64,000 nucleotides of DNA from Pseudomonas parasichuanensis (lineage in GTDB: Bacteria; Pseudomonadota; Gammaproteobacteria; Pseudomonadales; Pseudomonadaceae): contig NZ_BQHO01000014.1 in the NCBI RefSeq assembly GCF_021601385.1, positions 1 through 64,000 on the forward strand, given 5' to 3'. The notes under the pieces were generated by a model. That model ran no database searches. It was not told the origin of the DNA and worked only from the letters and a program-made list of their open reading frames with translations. Position 1 is the stretch's first letter, and the number at the start of each line of letters is the position of its first letter. Below, piece by piece: positions 1-7,774 of this stretch. The position numbers and the translations under genes were made by a program.

Positions 1-73
1 CTCAGTAGTGAAACGATGCATCGCCGATGGTAGTGTGGGGTTTCCCCATGTGAGAGTAGGTCATCGTCAAGAT
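1..73 (+). rRNA. rrf: 5S ribosomal RNA, 3' part
   Basis: The first 73 bases match the 3' two thirds of a gammaproteobacterial 5S rRNA, including the conserved GTAGTGTGGGG segment of helix IV and the 3' strand ending in GTCATCGTCAAG, which would pair with the missing 5' end. The gene is cut by the left edge of the window, so it is the tail of an rRNA operon lying upstream. The exact 3' end is set by similarity and could differ by a few bases. Confidence 0.93.
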
Positions 74-82
74 TCATTTCGC

Positions 83-122
83 AAAACCCCTATCTGCGCA
101 TGCAGGTAGGGGTTTTGTCTTT
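83..122 (+). terminator. Intrinsic terminator of the rRNA operon
   Basis: A 15-bp stem (AAAACCCCTATCTGC with GCAGGTAGGGGTTTT, one G-T wobble) closes on a GCAT loop and is followed by a T-rich run. It lies directly after the 5S gene and ends the rRNA transcript. Confidence 0.9.
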
Positions 123-239
123 TCCGGCAGAACATTGTGCTGTGCCGGGCGAACGTTTCCTCTCTAGGGGTGGCCCTTTTCCTATGCAAGGCTTCGGGGC
201 GTGGCTATCATGCCAGCCTTATTCCGAGTCGAGACTGGC

Positions 240-1199
240 ATGCTGAAGTTGTTGAATCTCCTCAAGGATGGCCGGTTCCATTCCGGAGAAGCGCTGGGGG
301 CTGCCCTTGGCATAAGTCGCAGTGCCGTATGGAAACAGCTGCAGCATCTTGAGAGTGAGCTGAGCCTGACCATTCACAAGGTCCGTGGGCGCGGTTATCA
401 GCTGGCTGCGCCGCTGAATCTGCTGGAATCGCAAGCGATTGCTGCGTTCGTACAGGGCGAGCAATGGCCTGTGTTCATCCATGAAAGTATCGACTCGACC
501 AATGCCGAGGGCTTACGGCTCGCGTCGCAAGGGCAGGCTGCCCCATTCCTGGTGCTTGCCGAGCGCCAGACTGCCGGTCGCGGTCGTCGCGGGCGGCAAT
601 GGGTGAGCCCGTTTGCTGAAAATCTCTACTTCAGTCTGGTGTTGCGGGTTGAGGGTGGCATGCGTCAGCTTGAAGGGCTGAGCCTGGTAGTTGGCCTGGC
701 GGTGATGCGTACCCTGCAGGCTTTTGGGCTCAAGGATGTGGGGCTCAAATGGCCTAACGATGTCCTGGTAAGGGGGCGCAAGATTACCGGGATCCTGCTG
801 GAGTTGGTTGGTGACCCGGCCGACGTCTGTCATGTGGTGCTGGGTATCGGTATTAATGTGAACATGCAGTCCAGCGAGCAGATCGACCAGCAATGGACCT
901 CCATGCGTAGTGAGGTTGGTTTGGCAGTTGATCGTAATCAGTTGGTCGCGTTGCTCAGTCAACAACTGCAACACGAGCTGGCGCGTCATCGCCGCTACGG
1001 CTTTGCAGCATTCCAGGAGGAGTGGGAGCAGGCGCACCTGTGGCAGGGGCGCAAGGTTTCGCTCGTTGCCGGCAATACCCGGATTGATGGCGTAGCGCTT
1101 GGCGTGGATGGGCAGGGCGGCTTGCGTCTTGATATAGATGGTGTGGAAAAGAGCTTCAGCGGTGGCGAGCTCAGTCTGAGGTTGCGTGATGATTCTTGA
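240..1199 (+). CDS. birA: Bifunctional biotin-[acetyl-CoA-carboxylase] ligase / biotin operon repressor
   Basis: This 319-residue protein activates biotin with ATP and transfers it to the biotin carboxyl carrier protein. It also has the N-terminal winged helix (about residues 1-60, [20 protein letters not shown]) that lets BirA repress the biotin genes. The ligase core shows the biotinyl-AMP loop motif GRGRRGRQW and KWPNDV, and the C-terminal SH3-like domain follows. I chose the ATG at 240 because family members begin MLKLLNLL; an in-frame ATG at 201 would add an unsupported 13 residues. The gene overlaps coaX by 11 bases, so the two are co-transcribed. No strong ribosome site is visible. Confidence 0.93.
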   Translation: MLKLLNLLKDGRFHSGEALGAALGISRSAVWKQLQHLESELSLTIHKVRGRGYQLAAPLNLLESQAIAAFVQGEQWPVFIHESIDSTNAEGLRLASQGQAAPFLVLAERQTAGRGRRGRQWVSPFAENLYFSLVLRVEGGMRQLEGLSLVVGLAVMRTLQAFGLKDVGLKWPNDVLVRGRKITGILLELVGDPADVCHVVLGIGINVNMQSSEQIDQQWTSMRSEVGLAVDRNQLVALLSQQLQHELARHRRYGFAAFQEEWEQAHLWQGRKVSLVAGNTRIDGVALGVDGQGGLRLDIDGVEKSFSGGELSLRLRDDS

Positions 1200-1938
1200 G
1201 CTCGACTGCGGGAACAGCTTTATCAAGTGGCGGGTGATTCACGCTGCAGATGCGGCTATCACTGGCGGCGGAATCGTCGACTCCGATCAGGCACTTGTTG
1301 CGGCAATCGGTGCGGTCCCTGCGTTGCGCCTGGCAAGTGGTCGAATGGTCAGTGTGCGAAGCGAGGAGGAAACCACAGCCCTTTGCGCCCTTCTTCAGCA
1401 GGCCTTCGCCATTGCTGTGAGGGTGGCTCAGCCAGCGCAGGAAATGGCCGGGGTGCGCAATGGCTACGAAGATTTCCAGCGCTTGGGTATGGATCGATGG
1501 TTGGGGGCCCTGGGCGCATTCCACCTGGCCAAAGGTGCTTGCCTCGTCATTGATTTCGGCACTGCAGCCAAGGCCGATTTTGTCGCGGCCGATGGTGAGC
1601 ACCTGGGAGGCTATATTTGCCCTGGTATGCCGCTTATGCGCAGTCAGTTGCGCACCCACACCCGGCGTATCCGTTATGACGATGCATCGGCTGAGCGCGC
1701 ACTGAACAGTCTGGGTCCTGGGCGTTCGACAGTAGAGGCGGTGGAGCGTGGTTGCGTCTTGATGCTCCAGGGGTTTGCCCGAACGCAAATCGAGCAAGCG
1801 AAAGCCCTGTGGGGTGATGATTTCACAGTCTTCCTCACCGGTGGCGATGCCCCTTTGGTGCATGAAGCCGTTCCCCGGGCGCGAGTTGTGCCAGATCTGG
1901 TATTCGTTGGTCTGGCCATGGCCTGCCCATTGAGCTGA
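1189..1938 (+). CDS. coaX: Type III pantothenate kinase
   Basis: CoaX phosphorylates pantothenate in the first step of coenzyme A synthesis. The 249-residue protein has the ASKHA-fold signatures of the type III family: [11 protein letters not shown] at the N-terminus (phosphate-1 loop), a central DRWLGALGA block and VIDFGTA (phosphate-2 loop), and TGGDA near the C-terminus. Type III enzymes replace the E. coli CoaA type in Pseudomonas. The ATG at 1189 is preferred over the GTG at 1186 because the family starts [10 protein letters not shown]. It overlaps the end of birA by 11 bases, linking two cofactor genes. Confidence 0.92.
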   Translation: MILELDCGNSFIKWRVIHAADAAITGGGIVDSDQALVAAIGAVPALRLASGRMVSVRSEEETTALCALLQQAFAIAVRVAQPAQEMAGVRNGYEDFQRLGMDRWLGALGAFHLAKGACLVIDFGTAAKADFVAADGEHLGGYICPGMPLMRSQLRTHTRRIRYDDASAERALNSLGPGRSTVEAVERGCVLMLQGFARTQIEQAKALWGDDFTVFLTGGDAPLVHEAVPRARVVPDLVFVGLAMACPLS

Positions 1939-1945
1939 GGTGTCT

Positions 1946-2371
1946 ATGCGCTGGTTATTTCTGCTGTTACTCGTGCTCAACGTCTTCTATTACGTCTGGC
2001 ATCAGCAGGAGGCTCCGCTGAGGGTCAAAGAGGTCGCTCCGCTCTCTTTATATAAGGGCAGTCAGCAAGAGATTCGTCTGCTGCGCGAAACCGGTGTTGC
2101 GACGCCCGCCAAGCGTCGAGATGAGTGCCTGGTGGTGGGCGGATTTGCTGGTCGTGAGCAGCTCGATGCGCTACGCCAACGGCTGCTGAGTCTCGATATC
2201 GCCTCACAGCCAGTGGAAGGGCAGCTTCCTGGGGCCGAGGGTCTCTGGCTTAAAGTGGCCCCGGAAGCCGAGCGTTTACTGGACCAAACAGTCCTGACCA
2301 TTCTTTCCAAGGATTTCAAAGACTTAAAACACAAAATTATTTTGTGCGAGGGTATTGCAACTGCTGAATAG
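1946..2371 (+). CDS. SPOR-domain-like membrane-anchored protein
   Basis: The 141-residue product has an uncleaved-looking N-terminal hydrophobic segment (MRWLFLLLLVLNVFYYVW) and then a periplasmic part. Residues about 50-125 resemble a divergent SPOR fold (ECLVVGGFAGREQLDALRQR, then a second half with LWLKV), a domain that in other proteins binds denuded peptidoglycan. It starts 7 bases after coaX at an ATG behind GAGCTGAGG and is probably the third gene of the birA-coaX unit. The SPOR assignment rests on the C-x-V-x-G-F pattern and the Pseudomonas gene order; function is otherwise unknown. A cysteine pair (near residues 52 and 134) could form a disulfide. Confidence 0.7.
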   Translation: MRWLFLLLLVLNVFYYVWHQQEAPLRVKEVAPLSLYKGSQQEIRLLRETGVATPAKRRDECLVVGGFAGREQLDALRQRLLSLDIASQPVEGQLPGAEGLWLKVAPEAERLLDQTVLTILSKDFKDLKHKIILCEGIATAE

Positions 2372-2381
2372 CTTGATAGAA
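2354..2381 (+). promoter_or_regulatory. Possible second sigma70 promoter upstream of the tRNA operon
   Basis: TTGCAA (2354-2359) and TAGAAT (2376-2381) are 16 bases apart, straddling the stop codon of the SPOR gene. It would add a second start point about 100 bases above the stronger promoter at 2482-2510. Predicted from motif match only. Confidence 0.35.
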
Positions 2382-2481
2382 TGGCGCCCGCTTCACAGGG
2401 AACACCACTCAGGTGGCAGAACCGGAAGCAGTGTCAAAGTAGCTAAGCTTCAGATTTGATTGAAAAAATTTGAAAAAAAGC

Positions 2482-2510
2482 TTGACACTAAGGCGGCAGC
2501 AAAATAGAAT
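2482..2510 (+). promoter_or_regulatory. Strong sigma70 promoter of the tRNA-tufB transcript
   Basis: A perfect -35 box TTGACA (2482-2487) and TAGAAT (2505-2510) are separated by 17 bases. The -35 is preceded by an A/T-rich stretch (2461-2480) that could act as an UP element, and a GC-rich discriminator (GCCCGTC) follows, as expected for a growth-rate or ppGpp-controlled stable RNA promoter. The first tRNA begins at 2524. Confidence 0.8.
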
Positions 2511-2523
2511 GCCCGTCACATCT

Positions 2524-2607
2524 GGAGGGATTCCCGAGCGGCCAAAGGGGACGGACTGTAAATCCGTTGCGAGAGCTTCGAAGGTTCGAATCCTTCTCCC
2601 TCCACCA
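2524..2607 (+). tRNA. tRNA-Tyr(GTA)
   Basis: The acceptor stem GGAGGGA pairs with TCCCTCC and CCA is encoded. The anticodon GTA is at 2558-2560, and the long variable arm typical of tyrosine tRNAs follows it. It is the first of three tRNAs before tufB, the same association as tyrU-glyT-thrT-tufB in E. coli. Confidence 0.95.
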
Positions 2608-2631
2608 GTTTTAGCGAGAGCCGCAAGCTCC

Positions 2632-2705
<74 letters not shown>

Positions 2706-2733
2706 AGTTTGCAGTTGTTGCGCAATGTGTTTC

Positions 2734-2809
2734 GCTCTTGTAGCTCAGTTGGTAGAGCACACCCTTGGTAAGGGTGAGGTCAGCGGTTCAAGTCCGCTCA
2801 AGAGCTCCA
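2734..2809 (+). tRNA. tRNA-Thr(GGT)
   Basis: The acceptor GCTCTTG pairs with CAAGAGC, and CCA is encoded. The anticodon GGT is at 2767-2769 in a normal seven-base loop. It is the last tRNA before tufB. Confidence 0.95.
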
Positions 2810-2816
2810 TATAAAC

Positions 2817-2848
2817 AAGGCAGATATGAAAATATCTGCCTTTGTTTT
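2817..2848 (+). terminator. Terminator-like hairpin between tRNA-Thr and tufB
   Basis: A perfect 11-bp stem (AAGGCAGATAT with ATATCTGCCTT) with a GAAA loop is followed by TGTTTT. It may partly terminate the tRNA transcript and set the ratio of tRNA to tufB mRNA, or serve as an RNase processing site. Confidence 0.7.
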
Positions 2849-2888
2849 ATCGGCGGTATGACTATTTCTTCTGCGGAGGACTGTATCG

Positions 2889-4082
2889 ATGGCTAAGGAA
2901 AAGTTTGATCGTTCCCTACCTCACGTCAATGTCGGCACTATCGGCCACGTTGACCATGGTAAGACCACTCTGACTGCAGCGCTGACCCGCGTCTGCTCCG
3001 AAGTTTTCGGTTCGGCCGTCGTTGAGTTCGACAAGATCGACTCGGCTCCAGAAGAAAAAGCGCGCGGTATCACCATCAACACCGCGCACGTCGAGTACAA
3101 CTCGAATATTCGTCACTACGCTCACGTTGACTGCCCAGGTCACGCTGACTACGTGAAGAACATGATCACCGGTGCTGCCCAGATGGACGGCGCGATCCTG
3201 GTTTGCTCGGCCGCCGATGGTCCGATGCCACAAACCCGTGAGCACATCCTGCTGTCCCGTCAGGTTGGCGTTCCGTACATCGTGGTCTTCCTGAACAAGG
3301 CTGACCTGGTAGACGACGCTGAGCTGCTGGAACTGGTCGAGATGGAAGTTCGCGACCTGCTGTCCACCTACGACTTCCCAGGCGACGACACCCCGATCAT
3401 CATCGGTTCGGCTCGTATGGCGCTGGAAGGCAAAGACGACAACGAAATGGGCACCAGCGCTGTTAAGAAGCTGGTTGAAACTCTGGACAGCTACATCCCA
3501 GAGCCAGAGCGTGCTATCGACAAGCCGTTCCTGATGCCAATCGAAGACGTGTTCTCGATCTCGGGTCGCGGTACCGTTGTTACCGGCCGTATCGAGCGTG
3601 GTATCGTCCGCGTTCAAGACCCGCTGGAAATCGTTGGTCTGCGTGACACCACCACCACCACCTGCACCGGCGTTGAGATGTTCCGCAAGCTGCTGGACGA
3701 AGGTCGTGCTGGCGAGAACTGCGGCGTTCTGCTGCGTGGTACCAAGCGTGACGACGTTGAGCGTGGCCAGGTTCTGGTCAAGCCAGGTTCGGTCAAGCCG
3801 CACACCAAGTTCACCGCAGAAGTCTACGTTCTGTCGAAGGAAGAAGGCGGTCGTCACACTCCGTTCTTCAAAGGCTACCGTCCTCAGTTCTACTTCCGTA
3901 CCACTGACGTGACCGGTAACTGCGAACTGCCGGAAGGCGTTGAAATGGTAATGCCGGGCGACAACATCCAGATGACTGTCACCCTGATCAAGACCATCGC
4001 AATGGAAGACGGTCTGCGTTTCGCCATCCGTGAAGGCGGTCGTACCGTCGGCGCTGGTGTCGTAGCAAAAATTATCGAATAA
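2889..4082 (+). CDS. tufB: Elongation factor Tu, copy 1
   Basis: EF-Tu delivers aminoacyl-tRNA to the ribosome as a GTP complex. The 397-residue protein has the G1 motif GHVDHGKT (res 19-26), G2 switch I with [13 protein letters not shown]3 DCPGH (81-85), G4 NKAD (136-139) and G5 SA near 174, followed by the two beta-barrel domains. It starts with ATG behind GGAGGA at 2876-2881. The protein differs from the second copy at 19478-20671 at only four positions (190, 201, 207, 212). It is positioned after three tRNAs as in other gammaproteobacteria, so it is named tufB by context. Confidence 0.97.
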   Translation: MAKEKFDRSLPHVNVGTIGHVDHGKTTLTAALTRVCSEVFGSAVVEFDKIDSAPEEKARGITINTAHVEYNSNIRHYAHVDCPGHADYVKNMITGAAQMDGAILVCSAADGPMPQTREHILLSRQVGVPYIVVFLNKADLVDDAELLELVEMEVRDLLSTYDFPGDDTPIIIGSARMALEGKDDNEMGTSAVKKLVETLDSYIPEPERAIDKPFLMPIEDVFSISGRGTVVTGRIERGIVRVQDPLEIVGLRDTTTTTCTGVEMFRKLLDEGRAGENCGVLLRGTKRDDVERGQVLVKPGSVKPHTKFTAEVYVLSKEEGGRHTPFFKGYRPQFYFRTTDVTGNCELPEGVEMVMPGDNIQMTVTLIKTIAMEDGLRFAIREGGRTVGAGVVAKIIE

Positions 4083-4086
4083 GTAG

Positions 4087-4125
4087 TTGATTTACTTGAT
4101 CAGGCCGGTATAATGGCCGGCCTGA
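4087..4125 (+). promoter_or_regulatory. Promoter for tRNA-Trp-secE-nusG embedded in a hairpin
   Basis: TTGATT (4087-4092) and a perfect TATAAT (4109-4114) are 16 bases apart. The -10 hexamer sits exactly in the loop of a 9-bp GC-rich inverted repeat (TCAGGCCGG at 4100-4108, CCGGCCTGA at 4117-4125). In the transcript from tufB the repeat could fold as a terminator-like stem although no T-run follows it. tRNA-Trp begins 11 bases downstream. Confidence 0.6.
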
Positions 4126-4136
4126 TACAGCGTTAC

Positions 4137-4212
4137 AGGTCAGTAGCTCAATTGGCAGAGCGACGGTCTCCAAAACCGTAGGTTGGGGGTTCGATTCCCT
4201 CCTGACCTGCCA
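4137..4212 (+). tRNA. tRNA-Trp(CCA)
   Basis: The acceptor AGGTCAG pairs with CTGACCT, followed by G and an encoded CCA. The anticodon CCA is at 4170-4172 in the loop CTCCAAA. The gene precedes secE by 43 bases, an arrangement conserved in many gammaproteobacteria. Confidence 0.95.
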
Positions 4213-4255
4213 TTCACCTCGGTGTGATGGCTTTCTTCTTACAGGATCCTCCTCG

Positions 4256-4624
4256 ATGACCCCCAAAACTGAAGCCCAAGAATCGCGTTTTGATCTGTTC
4301 AAGTGGCTGGCTGTAGTGGCTTTGGTGGTTGTTGCTGTCGTGGGTAATCAGTATTACTCGGCATCCCCGATCCTGTATCGCGTTCTCGCACTTCTTGCCC
4401 TGGCTGCGGTTGCTGGCGTTGTTGCCCTGCAGACTGCGAAGGGTAAGTCGTTTTTTGCGTTGGCGAAGGAAGCTCGTACCGAGATCCGTAAAGTCGTGTG
4501 GCCGACCCGCCAAGAAACCACTCAGACCACGCTCATTGTCGTGGCTGTTGTTCTGGTTATGGCACTGCTGCTGTGGGGTCTCGACTCCCTGCTCGGCTGG
4601 GCGGTCTCCTTGATTGTTGGCTAA
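4256..4624 (+). CDS. secE: Protein translocase subunit SecE
   Basis: SecE is the essential small subunit that clamps the SecYEG channel. The 122-residue protein has three predicted membrane segments (about residues 19-36, 40-60 and 92-118), as in E. coli, and the conserved amphipathic SecE block with ARTEIRKVVWPTRQET just before the last helix. It lies between tRNA-Trp and nusG, the standard arrangement, and starts at ATG 4256 behind AGGATCC. Confidence 0.95.
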   Translation: MTPKTEAQESRFDLFKWLAVVALVVVAVVGNQYYSASPILYRVLALLALAAVAGVVALQTAKGKSFFALAKEARTEIRKVVWPTRQETTQTTLIVVAVVLVMALLLWGLDSLLGWAVSLIVG

Positions 4625-4633
4625 GGGTGTCCC

Positions 4634-5167
4634 GTGGCTAAGCGTTGGTACGTAGTGCATGCTTACTCGGGTTACGAGAAGCATGTGATGCGCTCCCTGG
4701 TAGAGCGCGTCAAGCTGGCTGGCATGGAAGACGAGTTCGGCGAGATCCTGGTCCCGACCGAAGAAGTCGTTGAAATGCGCAACGGCCAAAAGCGCAAGAG
4801 TGAGCGCAAATTCTTCCCTGGCTATGTTTTGGTCCAGATGGAAATGAACGAAGGGACTTGGCACCTTGTCAAGGATACCCCTCGGGTCATGGGTTTCATT
4901 GGTGGTACCGCAGACAAGCCTGCGCCAATCACCGATAAAGAGGCAGAGGCCATCCTTCGTCGCGTAGCCGACGGTAGTGATAAGCCGAAGCCGAAGACGC
5001 TGTTCGAGCCAGGCGAAGTGGTTCGTGTCATTGATGGTCCGTTCGCCGATTTCAATGGCAGTGTCGAAGAGGTTAACTACGAGAAGAGCCGCCTGCAGGT
5101 TGCAGTGCTCATTTTCGGTCGCTCTACTCCGGTAGAGCTCGAGTTCAGCCAGGTCGAGAAGGTCTAG
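4634..5167 (+). CDS. nusG: Transcription termination/antitermination protein NusG
   Basis: NusG binds RNA polymerase across the clamp, suppresses pausing, and links it to Rho or ribosomal S10. The 177-residue protein begins [18 protein letters not shown], the NGN domain, which runs to about residue 115. The KOW domain follows at about 124-177 ([19 protein letters not shown]). It begins 9 bases after secE and is followed by a clear terminator, so secE-nusG form one unit with tRNA-Trp. Confidence 0.97.
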   Translation: MAKRWYVVHAYSGYEKHVMRSLVERVKLAGMEDEFGEILVPTEEVVEMRNGQKRKSERKFFPGYVLVQMEMNEGTWHLVKDTPRVMGFIGGTADKPAPITDKEAEAILRRVADGSDKPKPKTLFEPGEVVRVIDGPFADFNGSVEEVNYEKSRLQVAVLIFGRSTPVELEFSQVEKV

Positions 5168-5185
5168 CCGAACGAAGCATCCCAT

Positions 5186-5217
5186 ACCCCGCAGCCCTAT
5201 GTGCTGCGGGGTTTTGT
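5186..5217 (+). terminator. Intrinsic terminator after nusG
   Basis: The stem ACCCCGCAGC with GCTGCGGGGT closes on a 7-base loop and runs into TTTTG. It separates secE-nusG from the rplK operon, whose promoter must lie in the following 70 bases although I could not pick clear boxes there. Confidence 0.85.
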
Positions 5218-5286
5218 CGTCACTGGGATAAAACGCAAGTCATCCGGGGAGCCATCTGGCGTTCGTACCCGATATTGGAGTAGCTC

Positions 5287-5718
5287 ATGGCTAAGAAGAT
5301 TCAGGCTTACATCAAGCTGCAAGTAAAGGCCGGCCAGGCCAACCCTAGCCCACCCGTTGGTCCAGCACTGGGTCAACATGGTGTGAACATCATGGAATTC
5401 TGCAAGGCCTTCAACGCCCGTACTCAGGGTCAAGAAGCCGGCCTGCCGACTCCTGTGATCATCACTGTCTACAGCGACCGTAGCTTCACCTTCGAAACCA
5501 AGAGCACCCCTGCCTCGGTTCTGCTGAAGAAAGCTGCTGGCCTGACCAGTGGTTCGGCTCGCCCGAACACCGTCAAAGTCGGTACCGTTACCCGTGCTCA
5601 GCTGGAAGATATCGCCAAAGCTAAACAGGCTGATCTGACCGCCGCTGACCTGGATGCAGCTGTACGCACCATCGCTGGCTCTGCCCGCAGCATGGGCCTG
5701 AACGTGGAGGGTGTGTAA
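5287..5718 (+). CDS. rplK: 50S ribosomal protein L11
   Basis: L11 forms the GTPase-associated centre of the 50S subunit with 23S rRNA and is needed for RelA activation. The 143-residue protein starts [20 protein letters not shown] and carries the proline-rich [20 protein letters not shown] segment of the N-terminal domain and the RNA-binding C-terminal domain from about residue 72. It follows TTGGAG and overlaps rplA by one base (TAATG), implying translational coupling. Confidence 0.98.
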   Translation: MAKKIQAYIKLQVKAGQANPSPPVGPALGQHGVNIMEFCKAFNARTQGQEAGLPTPVIITVYSDRSFTFETKSTPASVLLKKAAGLTSGSARPNTVKVGTVTRAQLEDIAKAKQADLTAADLDAAVRTIAGSARSMGLNVEGV

Positions 5719-6413
5719 TGGCTAAGCTGACCAAGCGCCAAAAGGCTATCGCCGAGAAAATCGAAGCAGGCAAGGCCTACAACTTCGAAGAAGCAGCAGC
5801 TCTGCTGGCTTCCCTGCCGAATGCCAAATTCGTCGAGTCGTACGACATCGCCGTAAACCTCGGTGTTGATCCGCGTAAATCCGACCAGGTCGTACGTAGC
5901 GCTACCGTGCTGCCGCACGGCACTGGCAAGACCGTACGTGTTGCCGTCTTCACCCAGGGTCCAGCTGCTGAGGCCGCTCTGGCTGCCGGCGCTGACCGTG
6001 TAGGTATGGACGATCTGGCTGCCGAAATGAAAGCCGGCGACCTGAACTATGACGTCGTCATCGCATCGCCCGATGCCATGCGCGTTGTAGGTCAACTGGG
6101 TCAGGTTCTGGGTCCACGCGGCCTGATGCCTAACCCGAAAGTCGGTACCGTTTCGCCAGACGTAGCCACTGCCGTGAAAAACGCCAAGGCTGGTCAGGTT
6201 CGCTACCGCACCGACAAAAACGGTATCATCCACACCTCCGTTGGCAAAGTCGGCTTCGAAGCTGGCAAGCTGAAGGAAAACGTTGAAGCCCTGATCGCTG
6301 ATCTGAAGCGTATCAAGCCGGCCTCTTCGAAAGGTATCTACGTTAAGCGCGTTACCCTGAGCACCACTATGGGCCCAGGTCTGATGATCGATCAGAGCTC
6401 GCTGAACGTGTAA
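5718..6413 (+). CDS. rplA: 50S ribosomal protein L1
   Basis: L1 builds the mobile L1 stalk near the E site. In E. coli it represses its own rplK-rplA mRNA. The 231-residue protein has the usual length and the signature [14 protein letters not shown] around residues 132-145. Its start codon shares one base with the rplK stop. The nearby hairpin at 6420-6444 and the long leader that follows separate it from rplJ. Confidence 0.98.
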   Translation: MAKLTKRQKAIAEKIEAGKAYNFEEAAALLASLPNAKFVESYDIAVNLGVDPRKSDQVVRSATVLPHGTGKTVRVAVFTQGPAAEAALAAGADRVGMDDLAAEMKAGDLNYDVVIASPDAMRVVGQLGQVLGPRGLMPNPKVGTVSPDVATAVKNAKAGQVRYRTDKNGIIHTSVGKVGFEAGKLKENVEALIADLKRIKPASSKGIYVKRVTLSTTMGPGLMIDQSSLNV

Positions 6414-6419
6414 GACAAT

Positions 6420-6444
6420 GCTGGCGGGTGTCATGCCCGCCAGC
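6420..6444 (+). terminator. Hairpin after rplA, partial terminator or processing site
   Basis: A perfect 9-bp GC-rich stem (GCTGGCGGG with CCCGCCAGC) has a 7-base loop and only a weak downstream tract (AGCAAAAATT). It is not a strong terminator, so it may attenuate or stabilise mRNA between L11-L1 and L10-L12. Confidence 0.5.
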
Positions 6445-6486
6445 AGCAAAAATTGGGGTCCCTGCCTGGCGGGGGCTATCCAAGAC

Positions 6487-6612
6487 CGTAGGCGGCGCAA
6501 GCCTTAAACGACCAGCCTACGCAGATGGTGCTCCCGGTTCCTTACCGAATCAGACACCAAAACGACATCCGGCTTCGGCCAGATGAAACGGTAACAAGCA
6601 GGAGTTTTACCC
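6487..6612 (+). promoter_or_regulatory. L10(L12)4 autoregulatory mRNA leader
   Basis: The long leader of rplJ folds into stacked hairpins: CGTAGGC (6487-6493) with GCCTACG (6515-6521), and TGGTG (6526-6530) with CACCA (6555-6559) enclosing CGGT/ACCG. This is the position and general shape of the known L10 leader, where excess L10-L12 complex binds and blocks translation. The rplJ ribosome site AGGAG is at 6600-6604. Confidence 0.7.
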
Positions 6613-7113
6613 GTGGCAATTAAACTCGAAGACAAGAAGGCCATCGTCGCTGAAGTCAACGAGGCTGCCAAAGTCGCTCTGTCCGCTGTCGTGGCTGATG
6701 CCCGTGGTGTGACTGTAGGCGCAATGACCGGACTCCGTAAAGAGGCTCGTGAAGCTGGCGTATACGTACGTGTCGTACGTAACACCCTGCTCAAGCGCGC
6801 TGTTGCTGACACTGAATTCAGTGTCCTCAACGACGCCTTCACTGGCCCGACCCTGATCGCTTTCTCCAACGAGCACCCGGGCGCTGCTGCCCGTCTGTTC
6901 AAAGAGTTCGCCAAGGGTCAGAGCAAGTTCGAGATCAAGGCAGCTGCGTTTGACGGCAAGTTCATTGCAGCGAACCAGATCGACGTGTTGGCTACCCTGC
7001 CGACCCGCGACGAGGCCATCGCGAAGCTGATGAGCGTGATCCAAGGCGCTACCAGCAAGCTGGCCCGTACCCTGGCAGCTATTCGCGACCAGAAAGAAGC
7101 TACCGCCGCCTAA
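6613..7113 (+). CDS. rplJ: 50S ribosomal protein L10
   Basis: L10 anchors L7/L12 dimers to the 50S stalk and represses its own operon through the preceding leader. The 166-residue protein begins with a GTG codon ([15 protein letters not shown] after initiator decoding), placed 8 bases after AGGAG. The core contains [26 protein letters not shown], split here only by description, typical of L10, with a helical C-terminus for L12 binding. The GTG start is a plausible extra brake on its translation. Confidence 0.97.
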   Translation: MAIKLEDKKAIVAEVNEAAKVALSAVVADARGVTVGAMTGLRKEAREAGVYVRVVRNTLLKRAVADTEFSVLNDAFTGPTLIAFSNEHPGAAARLFKEFAKGQSKFEIKAAAFDGKFIAANQIDVLATLPTRDEAIAKLMSVIQGATSKLARTLAAIRDQKEATAA

Positions 7114-7190
7114 GGCGCGCGAAACTCTTTCGAATCATACGTTTAATTTGATAGCTGCTTAGGCTGTCACCCCAATACAGGATTTAAGTC

Positions 7191-7556
7191 ATGTCCCTGA
7201 CTAACGAGCAAATCATCGAAGCAATCGGCCAGAAAACCGTTCTGGAAGTTGTTGAGCTGATCAAAGCAATGGAAGAAACCTTCGGCGTTACCGCTGCTGT
7301 TGCCGCTGCTGGCCCAGCTGCTGCCGCTGCCGTTGTTGAAGAGCAAACCGAGTTCAACGTTGTTCTGGTTGAAGCCGGCGACAAGAAAGTCAACGTGATC
7401 AAGGCAGTTCGCGAGCTGACTGGTCTGGGCCTGAAAGAAGCCAAAGAGAAAGTCGATGGCGCTCCTCAGGTTGTAGCTGAAGGCGTTTCGAAAGAAGCCG
7501 CTGAAGACGCTAAGAAGAAGCTGGAAGAAGCAGGCGCCAAAGTCGAGCTGAAGTAA
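7191..7556 (+). CDS. rplL: 50S ribosomal protein L7/L12
   Basis: L7/L12 is the multicopy stalk protein that recruits translational GTPases. The 121-residue protein shows an N-terminal dimerisation domain, an alanine-rich flexible hinge around residues 35-52, and the C-terminal domain with the conserved [19 protein letters not shown]. It is 77 bases after rplJ, behind CAGGAT. A terminator-like attenuator follows before rpoB, so rplL can be made in excess over polymerase. Confidence 0.97.
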
Positions 7557-7601
7557 TTTCGACTGTGCGATGCCAGCCCAAGCGTTAAGCGAAGGGCTGA
7601 T

Positions 7602-7630
7602 GGCTGGTGGCTTATGCCACCGGCCTTTTT
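7602..7630 (+). terminator. rplL-rpoB attenuator
   Basis: The stem GGCTGGTGGC with GCCACCGGCC (10 bp, one wobble) has a TTAT loop and is followed by five T residues. It fits the partial terminator known between rplL and rpoB in enterobacteria that lets only part of the ribosomal transcripts reach the polymerase genes. Confidence 0.8.
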
Positions 7631-7641
7631 CCGTTATTGGT

Positions 7642-7737
7642 GGCCGATCAGGTCGGCCCCGATAACGAGCGGTAACCACCATGAGGGTGGCGCAAACCAA
7701 GGGGTTTGCACGATTTTCTGGCTGCTCCCGCCGGGAG
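7642..7737 (+). promoter_or_regulatory. Hairpin-rich leader of rpoB
   Basis: Four consecutive small hairpins can form: GGCCGA/TCGGCC (7642-7658), CCACC/GGTGG (7676-7690), CAAACC/GGTTTG (7693-7708) and CTCCC/GGGAG (7725-7737). They fill most of the region between the attenuator and the rpoB ribosome site. Function is unknown; RNase processing or control of rpoB translation are both possible. Confidence 0.45.
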
Positions 7738-7774
7738 ATGCCAAACAAGCAGGTGACCAAGCTGGGGAATGCTG

